From Lentisphaeria bacterium UBA7640 (GTDB lineage Bacteria > Verrucomicrobiota > Lentisphaeria > Victivallales > Victivallaceae), in contig DLIO01000012.1 in NCBI GenBank assembly GCA_002483765.1, forward strand, positions 1 to 14,181: 14,181 nt of DNA, written 5' to 3'. Below the pieces are notes generated by a model, which was not told the DNA's origin, did not search any database, and worked only from the letters and a program-made list of their open reading frames with translations. Numbering within the stretch: the stretch's first letter is position 1; each line of letters starts with the position of its first letter. Of this stretch, positions 12,931 to 14,181 are shown piece after piece. A program made the translations under genes and the position numbers.

Positions 12931-14148
12931 GGCGGCAAGGGCGCCCGAGCTGAATGCCCATTGTAGATTGTAACCGCCGCAGGGACCGTCTAAATCTAGA
13001 ACTTCGCCAGCGAAATACAAACCGGAAATGATTTGGCTTTCTAGCGTGTTGGGATTAATGGCGTTCAGTGCTACGCCGCCGCGAGTGACCATCGCTTTGT
13101 GCCATGATTCTGTTGATTTTATATTCAATGGTAAAGCAGTTAAAAGTTCTGCTAGTTTTCGGCGCGTAGTAGCAGGAAAACGCGCTGCCGTTATATTTTC
13201 GGTTTCGGCGAGAATACAGAGTTGTTCTGTTAATCTAGCCGGGAACATTGTCGATAACAGATTTTTCACCATTTTAGTGCCGTTATCACGTTGCCAGAGT
13301 TCAAAACGTTGTAACCATTGTTCATGGTCGTATTTCACATCGAGATTGATTTTTAACGGTACAGTCTGATGTTTTTCCAGTAGCTCTGAGACGAAGCGCG
13401 AAAGATTGATTACCGGTGGGCCGGAAATGCCGTGATGGGTAAATAATAGTTCGCCACGCCATGGGGTTCGGCGATGTTTGGGCAGATCAATGATTATTTG
13501 AGCGTTTGCAACTGCGATGCCGGTACAGGCTCCGGGCCATGATTCAACCGTTTGCAGTCCAGCAAGTGCTGGAAAAGTTTTGATTGTTTCGTGCCCAGCT
13601 TGACGCGCTAATTGATAACCGATACCCGAGCCACCGAGCGTCGGATAACTGCGTCCTCCAGAGGCGATAATTACTCGCTGAGCCGATAACTTGCCATGAT
13701 CAGTAATAACTCCACAAATCTGATTTTTATCGATCAATAGTTCGCGAACCGTGATTCCGGTTTTTATCTCAATATTCAAGCGGTTGCATTCAGCAATTAA
13801 CGCATTGAGAATATCGTTCGCTTTTTCAGAAGTCGGAAAAACGTGAAAGCCATCGGTGACGCTAGTCTCGACGCCGCGGAGTTGAAACCATTCGCGAAGT
13901 TCATTTGGGGGCAGGGCGTGGAGCGCTGGAAGCATGAAACGCCATTGACGGCCAAAAGCTCGCGCCAGTTCTTCGGGCGGTAGAACATTGGTGATATTAC
14001 ATTTACCACCTCCGGTCGCGAGCAGTCTGGCTCCAGGGCGAGTAAGCTGTTCCAAAACCACCACCTTAGCAGCGGGGAAATTTTGCGCAGCAAAAATTGC
14101 CGCCATCAAGCCAGCAGGACCAGCTCCGACGATAATTACAGTTTTCAT
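12919..14148 (-). CDS. YhiN/HI0933-family flavoprotein (putative NAD(P)/FAD oxidoreductase)
   Basis: This 409-residue protein is of the HI0933/YhiN (BaiN-like) family, FAD-binding proteins of largely unknown reaction. The N-terminal Rossmann motif is G-A-G-P-A-G (8-13) with the acidic residue E33. The family signature L-L-A-T-G-G-G-K-C-N-I-T-N is at 42-54, then T-D-G-x-x-F-P and A-S-G-G-R-S-Y-P-T-L-G-G-S-G. The protein closes with F-A-G-E-V-L-D-L-D-G-P-C-G-G-Y-N-L-Q-W-A. The length is normal. ATG 14148 must be the start, because the Rossmann strand begins at once and an in-frame stop lies about ten bases upstream. No Shine-Dalgarno sequence is visible; the leader is a CCCTTAA heptad array. 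It converges with the aldolase gene. Confidence 0.93.
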   Translation of the reverse strand: MKTVIIVGAGPAGLMAAIFAAQNFPAAKVVVLEQLTRPGARLLATGGGKCNITNVLPPEELARAFGRQWRFMLPALHALPPNELREWFQLRGVETSVTDGFHVFPTSEKANDILNALIAECNRLNIEIKTGITVRELLIDKNQICGVITDHGKLSAQRVIIASGGRSYPTLGGSGIGYQLARQAGHETIKTFPALAGLQTVESWPGACTGIAVANAQIIIDLPKHRRTPWRGELLFTHHGISGPPVINLSRFVSELLEKHQTVPLKINLDVKYDHEQWLQRFELWQRDNGTKMVKNLLSTMFPARLTEQLCILAETENITAARFPATTRRKLAELLTALPLNIKSTESWHKAMVTRGGVALNAINPNTLESQIISGLYFAGEVLDLDGPCGGYNLQWAFSSGALAAKKH

Positions 14149-14159
14149 AGGGAAGTTTT

Positions 14160-14181
14160 AAGGGTTAAGGGTTAAGGGTTA
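14160..14181 (-). repeat. CCCTTAA heptad array before the flavoprotein gene
   Basis: Three copies of AAGGGTT (plus strand), that is CCCTTAA in the sense of the minus-strand gene, run to the window edge, so the array may be longer. It lies about 12 bases upstream of the flavoprotein start and parallels the TAAACCC heptads before maf. Confidence 0.8.

Overview
This is a bacterial chromosomal window with ten protein-coding genes, packed in the usual way with short gaps. I see no rRNA, tRNA, CRISPR array, transposase, phage gene or plasmid function. Most ribosome-binding sites are ordinary AAGGAG-type sequences, and sigma70-like promoters can be read in front of several genes. The base composition is moderately AT-rich. 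A very long sodium:solute symporter (773 residues), a DciA-like DUF721 protein, a YbdG-type MscS channel and a Thr/Pro-rich single-pass membrane protein suggest a Gram-negative member of the PVC superphylum, perhaps Lentisphaerota. That assignment is inference from gene style and is low to moderate in confidence.

Layout from left to right. (1) 1-1943: a strong promoter, a repeat-built membrane protein with a recurring D-T-x-T-R-K-T-I-K motif, a structured 3' region and a textbook terminator. (2) 2028-4965: maf (nucleotide house-cleaning) converges on a large Na+/solute symporter. (3) 5223-8108, all minus strand: transketolase, then a terminator, a small secreted or membrane protein, and a DUF721/DciA-like protein. 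(4) 8204-11608, all plus strand, probably one or two transcripts: ruvB, a stand-alone CheY-like receiver, an isochorismatase-family hydrolase and an MscS-family channel. (5) 11785-14148: a class I fructose-bisphosphate aldolase with its own promoter and a dyad over the -10, converging on a YhiN/HI0933-type flavoprotein.

The metabolic theme is central carbon. Transketolase and aldolase both handle triose and hexose phosphates, but they are not in one operon. The other genes are housekeeping (Maf, RuvB, DciA-like), transport or osmotic (symporter, MscS) and signalling (receiver). I did not find a convincing new multi-gene system.

The most unusual signals lie outside ordinary gene content. First, telomere-like heptad repeats stand directly before the two genes that lack a visible Shine-Dalgarno sequence (maf and the flavoprotein), in the same orientation relative to each gene. 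Second, two nearly identical 31-bp alternating-GC palindromes sit just 3' of two genes, again in the same orientation relative to the gene. Third, the repeat protein at the left end carries about nine copies of a motif that could be a phosphorylation or docking site. Fourth, transketolase ends in a Cys-rich tail that looks able to bind a metal.
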